NCBI RefSeq assembly: GCF_009688945.1 | Contig: NZ_AP021874.1 | Span: forward strand, 6,924,001 to 6,988,000 | Source: Desulfosarcina alkanivorans | GTDB taxonomy: Bacteria; Desulfobacterota; Desulfobacteria; Desulfobacterales; Desulfosarcinaceae | Direction of reading: 5' to 3' | DNA: 64,000 nucleotides | In this document: positions 18,643 through 27,042 of the stretch, in pieces | How the letters are laid out: each line of letters begins with the position of its first letter | Numbering within the stretch: position 1 is the first letter of the stretch | Program-made: the position numbers and the translations under genes | Notes under the pieces: generated by a model | Databases searched by the model: none | What the model was told of the DNA's origin: nothing | The model's input: the letters and a program-made list of their open reading frames with translations, nothing else

Positions 18643-20070
18643 TTACCTTCTCTCGGTGCCATGGGCCAGCATGTCTGCAAATGCCTTAACGATAATATCC
18701 AGTTCTTCTTCCTGTAATGTACGGGGATCCATAATGAATCGACCGTTTTCGATTCTGCCGATAATGGGCGGAGTATGGCTGCGCATCCACAACTCGACGG
18801 CATTGGCCGATATCCCGTCGACGGTAACCCCTGCGCAGCAGCTGGGCAGGTCCAGCATCGGCAGCGAACCGCCGCCGGCCTTCGAGGAATAATCGAGCAG
18901 TTCAACCGTGAGCGTTCTGCCGGGCAGTCCCTCAAGACGGGATTTGAGTGCTGCCGCCTGTGCCCGGATGACCGTCAGCGGCGTGGTCAGCATCCTCAAG
19001 GTGGGAACCTGTTGCACCGCCTGCTGCTCGTCCCGGTAGAGCCGCAAGGTGCCTTCCAGGGCCGCCAGGGTCATTTTGTCGATTCTCAGGGCCCGGGTCA
19101 GCGGATTGGCCTTGATCCGGTCGATGTGTGAGGTGTCACCCAGGATGATGCCGGTCTGGGGGCCGCCCAACAGCTTGTCACCGCTGAAGGTGACGACATC
19201 CACCCCGGCGGCCAGAGATTCCTGGACGGTGGGCTCCTTGTCCAGCCCATATTTGGAAAAATCCACCAGGGTGCCGCTGCCCAGGTCTTCCATCACGGGA
19301 AGATGATGGCGCCGGCCGATGGATACCAGGTCGGCGAGGGACACCGCAGCCGTGAATCCAACGATGCTGTAGTTGCTGGTGTGGGCCTTGAGCAGCAGGC
19401 CGGTCTGTTCACCGATGGCGTTTTCGTAGTCCCGGGGGTGGGTCCGGTTGGTGGTCCCCACCTCTTTCAGGATGGCCCCGCTTTTGGCCATGACGTCCGG
19501 AATTCGGAAGGCCCCGCCGATTTCCACCAGTTCCCCGCGGGACACAATCACTTCGCGACCGGTGGCCAAGGTGTCCAGGCAAAGCAGAACGGCAGCGGCG
19601 TTGTTGTTTACGACCATGGCGGCCCGGGCGCCCGTCAACTCGCACAGGATGTCTTCGACGGTACTGTAACGGGAACCCCGTTGTCCCTTTTCCAGGTCAA
19701 ACTCAAGGTTGGAGTACCGGCTGGAAATTGTCGTCAATTGGTCCAGAACCGCCGGTGCGAGCAGAGAACGGCCCAGGTTGGTGTGCACCACGACACCGGT
19801 CGCGTTGACGGTGCGTTTCAGCTTAAGGGCCGTGGTTTTGCAGGCCCGTTGCTTCACTTCCGCCACCAGCGTGGCTTTGGAAAAACAGCCGTCGTCCACC
19901 GGTGCTTCGGATTCGAGTATCCGTCCCCGCAGGGCCTCGATGACGCCGCGGATGGCGGGAAGCAGGACGGTTTTGGGAATGTCGTCGAACAGTCGGTCCC
20001 TGGCCCCATACTCGAGAATACGGTCTACACCGGGGAGCTGTTTCAACTGAGCCTGTTTGCGTTTATCCAT
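18643..20070 (-). CDS. selA: L-seryl-tRNA(Sec) selenium transferase SelA
   Basis: This 475-residue PLP enzyme converts seryl-tRNA(Sec) to selenocysteinyl-tRNA. Family segments include the N-terminal QLPGVDRILEY, NATGVVVHTNLGRSLL, TGARAAMVVNNNAAAVLLCL and the PLP-lysine motif VTFSGDKLLGGPQTGIILG. Length and motifs are complete. It lies 12 nt downstream of the CheD-HDOD gene and 4 nt upstream of the TPR gene. Its presence implies that the organism makes selenoproteins, although no SelB or tRNA(Sec) gene is in the window. Confidence 0.96.
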   Translation of the reverse strand: MDKRKQAQLKQLPGVDRILEYGARDRLFDDIPKTVLLPAIRGVIEALRGRILESEAPVDDGCFSKATLVAEVKQRACKTTALKLKRTVNATGVVVHTNLGRSLLAPAVLDQLTTISSRYSNLEFDLEKGQRGSRYSTVEDILCELTGARAAMVVNNNAAAVLLCLDTLATGREVIVSRGELVEIGGAFRIPDVMAKSGAILKEVGTTNRTHPRDYENAIGEQTGLLLKAHTSNYSIVGFTAAVSLADLVSIGRRHHLPVMEDLGSGTLVDFSKYGLDKEPTVQESLAAGVDVVTFSGDKLLGGPQTGIILGDTSHIDRIKANPLTRALRIDKMTLAALEGTLRLYRDEQQAVQQVPTLRMLTTPLTVIRAQAAALKSRLEGLPGRTLTVELLDYSSKAGGGSLPMLDLPSCCAGVTVDGISANAVELWMRSHTPPIIGRIENGRFIMDPRTLQEEELDIIVKAFADMLAHGTERR

Positions 20071-20082
20071 AGAGTTGGGTTC

Positions 20083-21456
20083 TCAATCGGTTGAGGGGTT
20101 AAGCTCGTCGTTGGTCTTTTCCACGGCTGGCTCGAAAACTTTCCCCGGGATCAGATCGACGAGGTCGCTTAACTGGGCCGTGGACAGGTCGATCCGTGCC
20201 AGGTGGTCGGTCAGGTTGTTAGTCCCCATGCGCTCCAGTTCGAGGCCGGAGTGGAATCTGGACATCAGCAGATCCGCCAGGTAGACGATGGTGGTCAATG
20301 CGTCGCTGTTTCGGGACTGGGCCGGATTGTGGTGATATCGGATCGCATCGGTAAGCGGCGCAGGCAAGGACCATTTTCGGGCCAGCAACGCCCCCACCCG
20401 GGTATGGTCCATACCCAGGATTCGGGTTTCCACATCGATGATTTCCGATTGGCGGTCCTGGAATTCCCGATAGAGCATCGGGTAGGCACCCGTGATATAC
20501 TGATCGAGGACCACCTTGCCGATATCGTGAAGCAGTCCGGCCGTGTAGGCGACGCCGGGAACCGCTTTTCCTGTCGTGGCGGCAATTTTCTGAGCAATCA
20601 TGGCGGTGCCGATGGCGTGGTGGTACAACCCTCCCTTGCACAGGCTGTATCCATTGCCCACCTGATTGAAGTAGCTCTGCACGGCTGCCGAAATGACCAG
20701 CCTGATAAACAATTCCTGTCCGAGAAAGACCAGGGCATGCCCTAGAGACGCCACGTCGTGGCGTTTGGTGAACATGGCCGAATTGCACAATTGGATGGTT
20801 CTGGCACTGATCACCTGGTCTTTTTTTACCTCTTCGGTGACTTTTTGGATGTCGTAACTGCCATCATCGGTGATCCGCAATACCTTCAAGGCGACCTGGG
20901 GGATGGGTCTGATTGCTTCAATGGCCTGCTGGATGTCTGCATTTGTCGGCGATGATTCGGCGATGGTCGTGTCCACCGCATCGAAGCCGGCGGGCTGGAT
21001 GCTGCATTCCCAGTGCCGCATGTCCAGTTCAAGGCAGCAGGTGAAAAAACCGCCGGTTTCCGCACCGGCCACCTCAATCCCCTCGTTGTGGAGCGCGATG
21101 TAGACGTTTTCAGCCGTTCTTCCACCGATATCCAGATTGATGTCCTGGGATGTCAAGGGCCCCACCAGGGCACCGCCGGCCACCACGGCCTTCATGTTTT
21201 CGCGGGTGGCGCCCATTTGCTTCAGCTGCTGCAGGAATATCGGAATGCCGGTGGTGGCGTACTTTTCAGGCTGATCCAGGCTTCCGGCACTGACCGGCTC
21301 CGGTAACAACAGGTGGATAAGTCCTCCGACGCCGGCCGTGTCATCAAAAACGGCAACGCCCACACAGGTGCCTAAAAATGCCTGAAGCAGGCGGGAATCG
21401 GTATTGCCGGTTTCGAAAGACCCGGAGGCCACATGATATTTTTTTAAGACTCCCAT
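20083..21456 (-). CDS. CheD-HDOD fusion protein
   Basis: This 457-residue protein joins two signalling modules. Residues about 1-155 are a CheD chemoreceptor deamidase-like domain with the catalytic Cys in FLGTCVGVAVFDD, the His in GGLIHLLLPEP, and GGALVGPLTSQDINLDIGGR. Residues about 170-430 are an HDOD domain (IPQVALKVLRITDD, TIQLCNSAMFTKRHDVASLG) that keeps an HD-like GLLHDIGKVVLDQY and YHHNPAQ. HDOD proteins are usually regulatory. The fusion with CheD suggests a chemotaxis or receptor-modification output controlled by an HDOD input. It heads the selA operon. No che genes are adjacent. Confidence 0.88.
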   Translation of the reverse strand: MGVLKKYHVASGSFETGNTDSRLLQAFLGTCVGVAVFDDTAGVGGLIHLLLPEPVSAGSLDQPEKYATTGIPIFLQQLKQMGATRENMKAVVAGGALVGPLTSQDINLDIGGRTAENVYIALHNEGIEVAGAETGGFFTCCLELDMRHWECSIQPAGFDAVDTTIAESSPTNADIQQAIEAIRPIPQVALKVLRITDDGSYDIQKVTEEVKKDQVISARTIQLCNSAMFTKRHDVASLGHALVFLGQELFIRLVISAAVQSYFNQVGNGYSLCKGGLYHHAIGTAMIAQKIAATTGKAVPGVAYTAGLLHDIGKVVLDQYITGAYPMLYREFQDRQSEIIDVETRILGMDHTRVGALLARKWSLPAPLTDAIRYHHNPAQSRNSDALTTIVYLADLLMSRFHSGLELERMGTNNLTDHLARIDLSTAQLSDLVDLIPGKVFEPAVEKTNDELNPSTD

Positions 21457-21641
21457 TCTGGGCGGCCTTCCATTTTATGGAATTATCAACCTGAAAGCAT
21501 ACCATCAGTATCATATGGTTTTCAACCATGGATCTCCTTTTTTCACCAGCAGGCGATCCCTGATGCCCGCGGGAAATTTTAACCGGGAAGAAGCGTTTCG
21601 AATCCCTGCGCCGGGCGATAGGCTGGCAGATGTTTTGGGCA

Positions 21642-21670
21642 TTGACAGGGCGGGGCATTTAACTTACAAG
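21642..21670 (+). promoter_or_regulatory. sigma-70-type promoter of the cobalamin riboswitch
   Basis: A perfect TTGACA at 21642-21647 is followed after 17 nt by TACAAG at 21665-21670. Transcription would start a few bases further on, at the beginning of the riboswitch aptamer. Spacing and position fit a housekeeping promoter. It is inferred from sequence only. Confidence 0.6.
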
Positions 21671-21862
21671 CGAAGATAAAGGTGCGTTTCGCTTAATAGG
21701 GAATCCCGTGAAAACCGGGAGCGGTCCCGCCGCTGTAACCCCTGCCCCTTTACACGGAACGAAAGGGAACCGATGGACCATGTGCCACTGCTCCGGGATG
21801 CCGGTGTGGGAAGGCGCCCATCGGGTGGGGAAAGCCAGAAGACCTGCCTTTCCTGGGTGCCG
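21671..21862 (+). ncRNA. cobalamin riboswitch upstream of btuC
   Basis: The conserved cobalamin aptamer elements occur in order: AGGGAATCCCGTGAAAACCGG, with GCGGTCCCGCCGCTGTAACC (the B12-box core), a TGCCACTG segment, GGGAAGGCG, and AAAGCCAGAAGACCTGCC near the 3' end. A strong intrinsic terminator follows at 21926-21966, before btuC. Control is therefore probably by transcription termination when adenosylcobalamin or a related corrinoid is plentiful. The downstream btuCDF-cob genes match the expected regulon. Confidence 0.93.
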
Positions 21863-21925
21863 GAGACGCCTTCCTGGAAAAGGGTTCCCGGCCGTCATAT
21901 GTCTGGGGCCAAGTAAACCGGGTGC

Positions 21926-21966
21926 AACCCTTCGAACCGTTTGACAGGTTTGAAGGGTTTTTGTTT
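21926..21966 (+). terminator. intrinsic terminator, expression platform of the btuC riboswitch
   Basis: A near-perfect stem AACCCTTCGAACC / GGTTTGAAGGGTT with an 8-nt loop is followed by TTTGTTTT. It lies 60 nt past the aptamer and 125 nt before the btuC start, the position expected for a riboswitch-controlled terminator. Confidence 0.88.
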
Positions 21967-22090
21967 TAGGCCACTGCCGTTGCCGGTTCGCGACGGGGAG
22001 CCGGCGGAGGACGCCCCTTCTGCCGGCAGAAGGCTGGGACCCTTGGCTAAAATTGACAGGAACCATCGCGGGCGCGAGAACGGATTAATT

Positions 22091-23155
22091 ATGCCCGACG
22101 CAACACCCGACAAATCGATCCGGCGCCTGGGCCGCTGCAGCCGCCTCCTAACCGGTCTGATGGTCCTGGCGCTGCTGCTGACCATTATCCTGTCGGCCGG
22201 CATGGGTTACCTGAAGATCGCCTGGGTGGATGTGCTGCGGGTCGTCGGCGGCAGCCTGACGGGCAACGCGGCGCTGACCAGCGGGCTGGACGAACTGACC
22301 CGGGTCGTCATCATGGAGGTCCGTCTGCCGCGAATCCTCACCGCTGCTGCGGTGGGCGGCGGACTGGCCCTTTGCGGGGTGGTGTTCCAGGGCATCCTGC
22401 TCAATCCCCTGGCCGATCCATACACCCTTGGGGTTTCCGCCGGCGCCGCTTTCGGCGCTGCCCTGGCCCTCCTGCTGAACCTGACGGCGGCGGGCATTTA
22501 CAGCGTCCCGCTGTGCGCCTTTATCGGGGCAACCGCCACCCTGGTGCTGGTCGTCTACCTCAGTTCGTCGGCCGGTGGGGCCAATGCCAACAACCTGATT
22601 CTTTCAGGCATCATCGTGGCGGCGATCCTGTCCGCCGGCATCAGCTTCCTGAAGTTTGTGGCCGACGAGCAGGTTTCGGTGATCATTTTCTGGCTCATGG
22701 GCAGTTTTGCTTCGAAAACCTGGGCCGATGCTGGCCTGACGTCCGCCTTTCTCCTGGTCGGCCTGGCGGTCTTCATCTATTACGCCCGTGATCTGAATCT
22801 GCTGTGCCTGGGGCGACGGGCCGCCGGATCGCTGGGTGTAGATGCCCGGCGGGTTCCCTGGATCCTGCTTGTCACTGCGTCTCTGGTGGCCGCCGCCTGC
22901 GTGGCCGTATCGGGGATTATCGGTTTCGTGGGCCTGCTGGTTCCCCACATGATGCGTGCCCTGGTGGGGCCGGATAACCGGCGCCTGCTGCCCATGTCCC
23001 TGTTCGGGGGGGCGATCCTGCTCCTGTGTGCCGATACGGTGACCCGTGCCGTGCTGCCCCATGAGATCCCTATCGGGGTGCTTACGGCACTGATCGGCGG
23101 GCCTTTTTTCTGCTATCTGTTCCGCAGGCGCCAGACCGGTGGAAAGGGCTTTTGA
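22091..23155 (+). CDS. btuC: corrinoid ABC transporter permease BtuC-like
   Basis: This 354-residue FecCD/BtuC-type inner-membrane permease has about ten TM segments. Marks are LPRILTAAAVGGGLALCGVVFQ-type sequence (residues about 80-100), NPLADPYTLGVSAGAAFGA and the coupling region VSGIIGFVGLLVPHMMRALVG, ending LPHEIPIGVLTALIGGPFF. The start at ATG 22091 has only a weak ribosome site, but upstream sequence is non-coding leader. The cobalamin riboswitch, the overlapping ATPase gene and the cob genes identify the cargo as corrinoid rather than siderophore (inference from context). Confidence 0.9.
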   Translation: MPDATPDKSIRRLGRCSRLLTGLMVLALLLTIILSAGMGYLKIAWVDVLRVVGGSLTGNAALTSGLDELTRVVIMEVRLPRILTAAAVGGGLALCGVVFQGILLNPLADPYTLGVSAGAAFGAALALLLNLTAAGIYSVPLCAFIGATATLVLVVYLSSSAGGANANNLILSGIIVAAILSAGISFLKFVADEQVSVIIFWLMGSFASKTWADAGLTSAFLLVGLAVFIYYARDLNLLCLGRRAAGSLGVDARRVPWILLVTASLVAAACVAVSGIIGFVGLLVPHMMRALVGPDNRRLLPMSLFGGAILLLCADTVTRAVLPHEIPIGVLTALIGGPFFCYLFRRRQTGGKGF

Positions 23156-23157
23156 TC

Positions 23158-23946
23158 ATGAGCTTTTCCCTTTCCGGAATCGGTTTCGCCCATCCGGGCA
23201 AAACCATTTTTAAAGATCTGGACCTCAATCTCGCGTCCGGCCGCTTTACCGGCATCATCGGTCCCAACGGCTGCGGCAAGACCACGCTGCTGGACCTGAT
23301 CTGCCGGCACCGAAGGCCCCAGAATGGTGATATCCGATATGCCGGCCGGCCCCTGGCCGCCTTCGGCCGGCGGGCGCTGGCCAGGCAGATTGCACTGGTG
23401 CCGCAGGATTACCGCGTCAATTTTCCATTTACTGTCGAAGAGGTGGTGTCCATGGGGCGATATCCCCATACGCCGCGATTCGGCGCCCCCTCCGCCGAGG
23501 ACCGGGAGCGGGTTGCCCGGACCATGGCCGAGTGCGATGTGCTCGCCTTCAAGGACCGTCCCGTTACCACCTTGAGCGGGGGAGAGCGCCAGCGGGTGAT
23601 TTTTGCGCGGGCGCTGGCCCAGGATACCCCGGTGCTGGTACTGGATGAGGCCACCGCCAACCTGGACGTCTGCCACGCCCTGACGATGCTGGACCGGGTG
23701 GCCGGCCTGGTGCAGGCTGAAAACCGGACGGTGATTGCGGTGTTTCAGGACCTGAACCTGGCATCGGCATACAGCCAGGAGATGGTGATGATCAAAGCCG
23801 GCCGGGTCGTGGCAGGCGGTCCCACTGAAGATGTGCTGACGCCGCAGAACCTGAACACCGTATTCGGCATCCAGGCCCGGGTGTCCGTTGACGATTTTAC
23901 CGGACGACTTCAGGTCCGATATAAAAGGAGCCGATTGGGGGATTGA
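23158..23946 (+). CDS. btuD: corrinoid ABC transporter ATPase BtuD-like
   Basis: This 262-residue cytoplasmic ATP-binding subunit has Walker A IGPNGCGKTTLLDL, a Q-loop in VPQDYRVNFPFTVEEVV, signature TLSGGERQRVIFARALAQ, Walker B VLVLDEATANLD and switch-region sequence AVFQDLNLASAYS (Gln in place of the usual H-loop neighbour HD). The start is ATG 23158, two bases after the btuC stop. The binding-protein gene follows 3 nt later, so the three form one transporter unit. Confidence 0.92.
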   Translation: MSFSLSGIGFAHPGKTIFKDLDLNLASGRFTGIIGPNGCGKTTLLDLICRHRRPQNGDIRYAGRPLAAFGRRALARQIALVPQDYRVNFPFTVEEVVSMGRYPHTPRFGAPSAEDRERVARTMAECDVLAFKDRPVTTLSGGERQRVIFARALAQDTPVLVLDEATANLDVCHALTMLDRVAGLVQAENRTVIAVFQDLNLASAYSQEMVMIKAGRVVAGGPTEDVLTPQNLNTVFGIQARVSVDDFTGRLQVRYKRSRLGD

Positions 23947-23949
23947 AGG

Positions 23950-24894
23950 ATGGGGAATAGACAGATTTCATTCTGGGTTGCGGCCGTATGGCTGTTCCTG
24001 GCGGGAGCCGGGCTGGCCGGCGACCTTCAGGTGGATCCATCCGTGGTGGACGGCGGACCCTACCACCGGATCATCTCCCTGTACGGTGCCCATACGGAGA
24101 ACCTGCTGGCCCTCGGGGCGGCCTCACGGCTGGCGGGCATCGATGGCCAGTCCGTCCATCTGCCCGGGGCAGGGGGCAAAGCGGTTTTTTCCTACCACGA
24201 CGATCCGGAACGGTTTCTGGCCGCCCGGCCGGACCTGGTGCTGATCCGGCCGATGATTGCCCGCGGGTATCCCCGGCTGGTGCGGCGGTTGCGTCAGAGC
24301 GGGATCCGGGTGGTGTCGCTGCAGCCCACGACCGTGGACCAGTTGGCGGGATACTGGTCCCTGCTGGGGCAGCTTGCCGATCGGGAGCCGCAGGCCGACC
24401 GGATGATCCGCGTTTTCGAGCGCTCGGTGGCCGGCTTTAAGCGCCTGTCGGCACAGGTGCAAAAACGGGAGCGGGTATATTTCGAAGCCATCCACAGCAA
24501 AATGAAAACCTTCACCCCGCAGGCCATGGCCATTTTTGCACTGGAGACCGCCGGCGGGATCAATGTGGCTGCCGATGCGCCGGTGCGTGAAAACAATAAC
24601 ATCGCCGTTTACGGCAAGGAACGGCTGCTCTCCCATGCCGCCGAAATCGACGTGTTTCTCTCCCAGCAGGGGGCAATGAACCAGACATCGGTGGCGGCCA
24701 TCATGGCCGAACCGGGGTTCGGCGTCATCAGGGCGATCAAAACGGGGCGGGTGTTCCAGGTGGACGAAACCATGGTTTCGCGGCCCACCCTCGGGCTGCT
24801 CAACGGAATCTACCACATCGGCTGTCTGCTCTATCCGGACCTGTATGGTTCCGCGGGGCGAGACATACTGGCGTCCGCCGGCATCGACGGTTGA
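23950..24894 (+). CDS. btuF: periplasmic corrinoid-binding protein BtuF-like
   Basis: This 314-residue protein has an N-terminal signal peptide (about 1-23; WVAAVWLFLAGAGLAG). A class III periplasmic-binding fold follows: YHRIISLYGAHTENLLALGA, LAARPDLVLIRPMIARGYPR, and a C-terminal lobe with KTGRVFQVDETMVSRPTLGL. No lipobox is evident, so it should be free in the periplasm. It is the third gene of the btuCDF unit. Specificity for corrinoids is inferred from the riboswitch and neighbours. Confidence 0.88.
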   Translation: MGNRQISFWVAAVWLFLAGAGLAGDLQVDPSVVDGGPYHRIISLYGAHTENLLALGAASRLAGIDGQSVHLPGAGGKAVFSYHDDPERFLAARPDLVLIRPMIARGYPRLVRRLRQSGIRVVSLQPTTVDQLAGYWSLLGQLADREPQADRMIRVFERSVAGFKRLSAQVQKRERVYFEAIHSKMKTFTPQAMAIFALETAGGINVAADAPVRENNNIAVYGKERLLSHAAEIDVFLSQQGAMNQTSVAAIMAEPGFGVIRAIKTGRVFQVDETMVSRPTLGLLNGIYHIGCLLYPDLYGSAGRDILASAGIDG

Positions 24895-24930
24895 CGCCGC
24901 GGACCAGAGGGGACTTTTGAGGAGGTCGCG

Positions 24931-26337
24931 ATCAAAGGCATTGTCATTGCCGGCACCCACAGCGGGGCCGGTAAAACCACCATTACACTGGGGCTGATGG
25001 CCGCACTTACGGCCAGGGGGCATACCGTTGCCCCCTTCAAAGTGGGGCCGGATTTTATCGATCCCGGCCACCACAGCCGGGTCACCGGGCGTGCCAGCCG
25101 GAACCTGGACGGCTGGATGCTCTCCCAGGCCTATAACCTGGACCTTTTCGCCCGGCAAGCCGGCGGCGCCGACATCGCCGTGGTGGAAGGGGTCATGGGC
25201 CTGTTCGACGGCTACGACGGCCGCAGCGAGGCCGGCTCCACCGCCCAGATGGCCAAGTGGCTGGATCTGCCGGTGGTTCTGGTGGTGGGCGCACGAGCCA
25301 TGGCCCGCAGTGCCGCCGCCCTGGTACAGGGATTCGAACGGTTTGACCGCGGCGTGTCCTATGCCGGGGTGCTGTTCAACCACCTGGGCAGCGATCGCCA
25401 TCTGGATTATCTGAAGGATGCCATGGACGGCCATGTGCACATGCCGGTGCTGGGCGGTGTGTTGCGTGATGAAACGATCGCCATTCCCGAGCGGCACCTG
25501 GGGCTGGTGACCCGTGATGATCACGATATGACCGATGCGGATCGCATCCGTCTGGCCGGGCTCGTCGAACGTCGACTCGACCTCGACGCGTTGCTGGAAG
25601 GGCTGCCTGAAATCGATCTTCAGGGGCGTCCATCGAGGCCGGTCCCCATGGGAAAGCCTGCCGGTGTGCGCATCGGTGTGGCCCGGGATGCCGCCTTCTG
25701 TTTCTACTATCCGGACAACCTGGAACTGCTTGCGGCGGCCGGTGCCCAGCTGGTCTATTTTTCTCCCCTGGCAGACAACCGTCTGCCGGAGGGGCTGGAT
25801 GGCCTTTATTTCGGAGGGGGATATCCCGAACTGCATGCCAGCGACCTGGCCGATAACCGTCCGCTGCGGCAGGAAATCCGGCAGTTGAGCCGGAAGAATA
25901 TGCCCATTTACGGCGAGTGCGGCGGATTCATGTACCTGTGCCGGGAGATGGGCGACACCCATGGTGATGTGTTCCCCATGACCGGTTGCCTGCCTTTCGG
26001 CACCCGCATGCTGGACCGGCTCAAGGCCCTGGGATACCGGGAGATTGCCCAGACGCAGCCCTCCGTGCTGGGACCGGCCGGCCAGATCATGCGGGGGCAT
26101 GAATTTCATTATTCCACCATCGCCGATGGCGCCGGTGGGGTGTCCGGGGTCTACCGGGTGACCGACCGGGCCGGCATGGAGACGCCCGCCGAAGGTTTTG
26201 CGGCCGGCCAGACCCTGGGCAGCTACGTCCACCTGCATTTCGGCAGCTGTCCACCCGCCGCCCGGTACTTTGTAGACGCCTGCCGGCAGTGGCGCGATAA
26301 AACGAAGAGTAAAGGATTGAATGATGAAACCCAATGA
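24931..26337 (+). CDS. cobB: cobyrinate a,c-diamide synthase, with an apparent ATC start codon
   Basis: This 468-residue enzyme amidates cobyrinate or hydrogenobyrinate side chains a and c using ATP and glutamine. The N-terminal P-loop (GTHSGAGKTTITLGLMAALT) lies upstream of the first ATG (24997), so that ATG cannot be the true start. Between the btuF stop and the P-loop the frame contains no ATG, GTG or TTG. The best-placed codon is ATC 24931, five bases after GAGGAGG, giving IKGIVIAGTHSG. Further motifs are HTVAPFKVGPDFIDPGHHS, VEGVMGLFDGYDG and the glutaminase Cys in PIYGECGGFMYLC. Either ATC is used as start or an ATG has mutated or been misread. The 3' end overlaps cobH. Confidence 0.9.
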   Translation: MKGIVIAGTHSGAGKTTITLGLMAALTARGHTVAPFKVGPDFIDPGHHSRVTGRASRNLDGWMLSQAYNLDLFARQAGGADIAVVEGVMGLFDGYDGRSEAGSTAQMAKWLDLPVVLVVGARAMARSAAALVQGFERFDRGVSYAGVLFNHLGSDRHLDYLKDAMDGHVHMPVLGGVLRDETIAIPERHLGLVTRDDHDMTDADRIRLAGLVERRLDLDALLEGLPEIDLQGRPSRPVPMGKPAGVRIGVARDAAFCFYYPDNLELLAAAGAQLVYFSPLADNRLPEGLDGLYFGGGYPELHASDLADNRPLRQEIRQLSRKNMPIYGECGGFMYLCREMGDTHGDVFPMTGCLPFGTRMLDRLKALGYREIAQTQPSVLGPAGQIMRGHEFHYSTIADGAGGVSGVYRVTDRAGMETPAEGFAAGQTLGSYVHLHFGSCPPAARYFVDACRQWRDKTKSKGLNDETQ

Positions 26338-26941
26338 GATCGAGCGGTTGAGTTTTCAGATGATTGACGGCGAAGCCGGCGTCCACGACTTCCCGCCGGA
26401 TCAGTGGCAGGTGGTGCGCCGGGTGATTCATACGAGCGCGGACTTTGAATGGCAGGGGATGATCCGGCTGCACCCGGAGGCCATTGCGTCCGGGGTGGCC
26501 GCGATTCGCAGCGGCTGTGCCATCATTACCGACACCAACATGGCGCGGGTGGGCATCCGCCAGCGGGACCTGACCCGCTTTGGCGGCGCGGTGGCCTGTT
26601 ACATGGCCGATGAACGGGTCGCCGAGACGGCCGCCCGGGAGGGCATCACCCGGGCCAAGGCGGCTGTGGACGTCGCTTTGCCGGCGCTCGCCGGCGGTAT
26701 CTACGTCGTGGGAAACGCCCCCACGGCCCTGCTGCGGCTGATCGAACACATGGAGGCGGGCCGGGTGCGCCCGGCCCTGGTGGTCGGGCTGCCGGTGGGC
26801 TTTGTCAACGCGGCCGAATCCAAGGCCCTGCTGCTTGGGTGTGACGTCCCCCATATTACCAACGTGGGCCGCAAAGGTGGCTCCAACGTGGCTGCGGCCG
26901 TGGTCAACGCACTTATTGTCATGGCCGGCGAAAAAGACTGA
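26321..26941 (+). CDS. cobH: precorrin-8X/cobalt-precorrin-8 methylmutase
   Basis: This 206-residue enzyme moves the methyl group from C-11 to C-12 to form (hydrogeno/cob)yrinate. The catalytic His is in RRVIHTSADFEWQG. Other family segments are GCAIITDTNMARVGI, IYVVGNAPTALLRLIE, LVVGLPVGFVNAAESK and NVGRKGGSNVAAAVVNALI. Paired ATGs at 26321 and 26324 follow AAAGGA, and either could start. The gene overlaps the end of cobB by 17 nt. As the organism is probably anaerobic, CbiC would be an equally valid name. Confidence 0.94.
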   Translation: MMKPNEIERLSFQMIDGEAGVHDFPPDQWQVVRRVIHTSADFEWQGMIRLHPEAIASGVAAIRSGCAIITDTNMARVGIRQRDLTRFGGAVACYMADERVAETAAREGITRAKAAVDVALPALAGGIYVVGNAPTALLRLIEHMEAGRVRPALVVGLPVGFVNAAESKALLLGCDVPHITNVGRKGGSNVAAAVVNALIVMAGEKD

Positions 26942-27042
26942 GCCGGTTTGTTTTTTCAGAGGGCACAACAACGAGAAACGATTACCCGCTGCTGAACGGC
27001 TTCAGCCTTCAGCCTAAAAACCTATTTCTAACAGGCGACACC

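Noticed and set aside
22016..22033. Perfect 18-bp palindrome CCTTCTGCCGGCAGAAGG before btuC as a regulator site
   Set aside because: It lies between the riboswitch terminator and btuC without a supporting partner regulator. It may only be an mRNA hairpin, and control is already explained by the riboswitch.
24124..26334. Long open frame (736 codons) on the minus strand opposite btuF and cobB
   Set aside because: It is the antisense shadow of strongly biased GC-rich codons. It has no family motifs, while the plus strand carries clear BtuF and CobB motifs.
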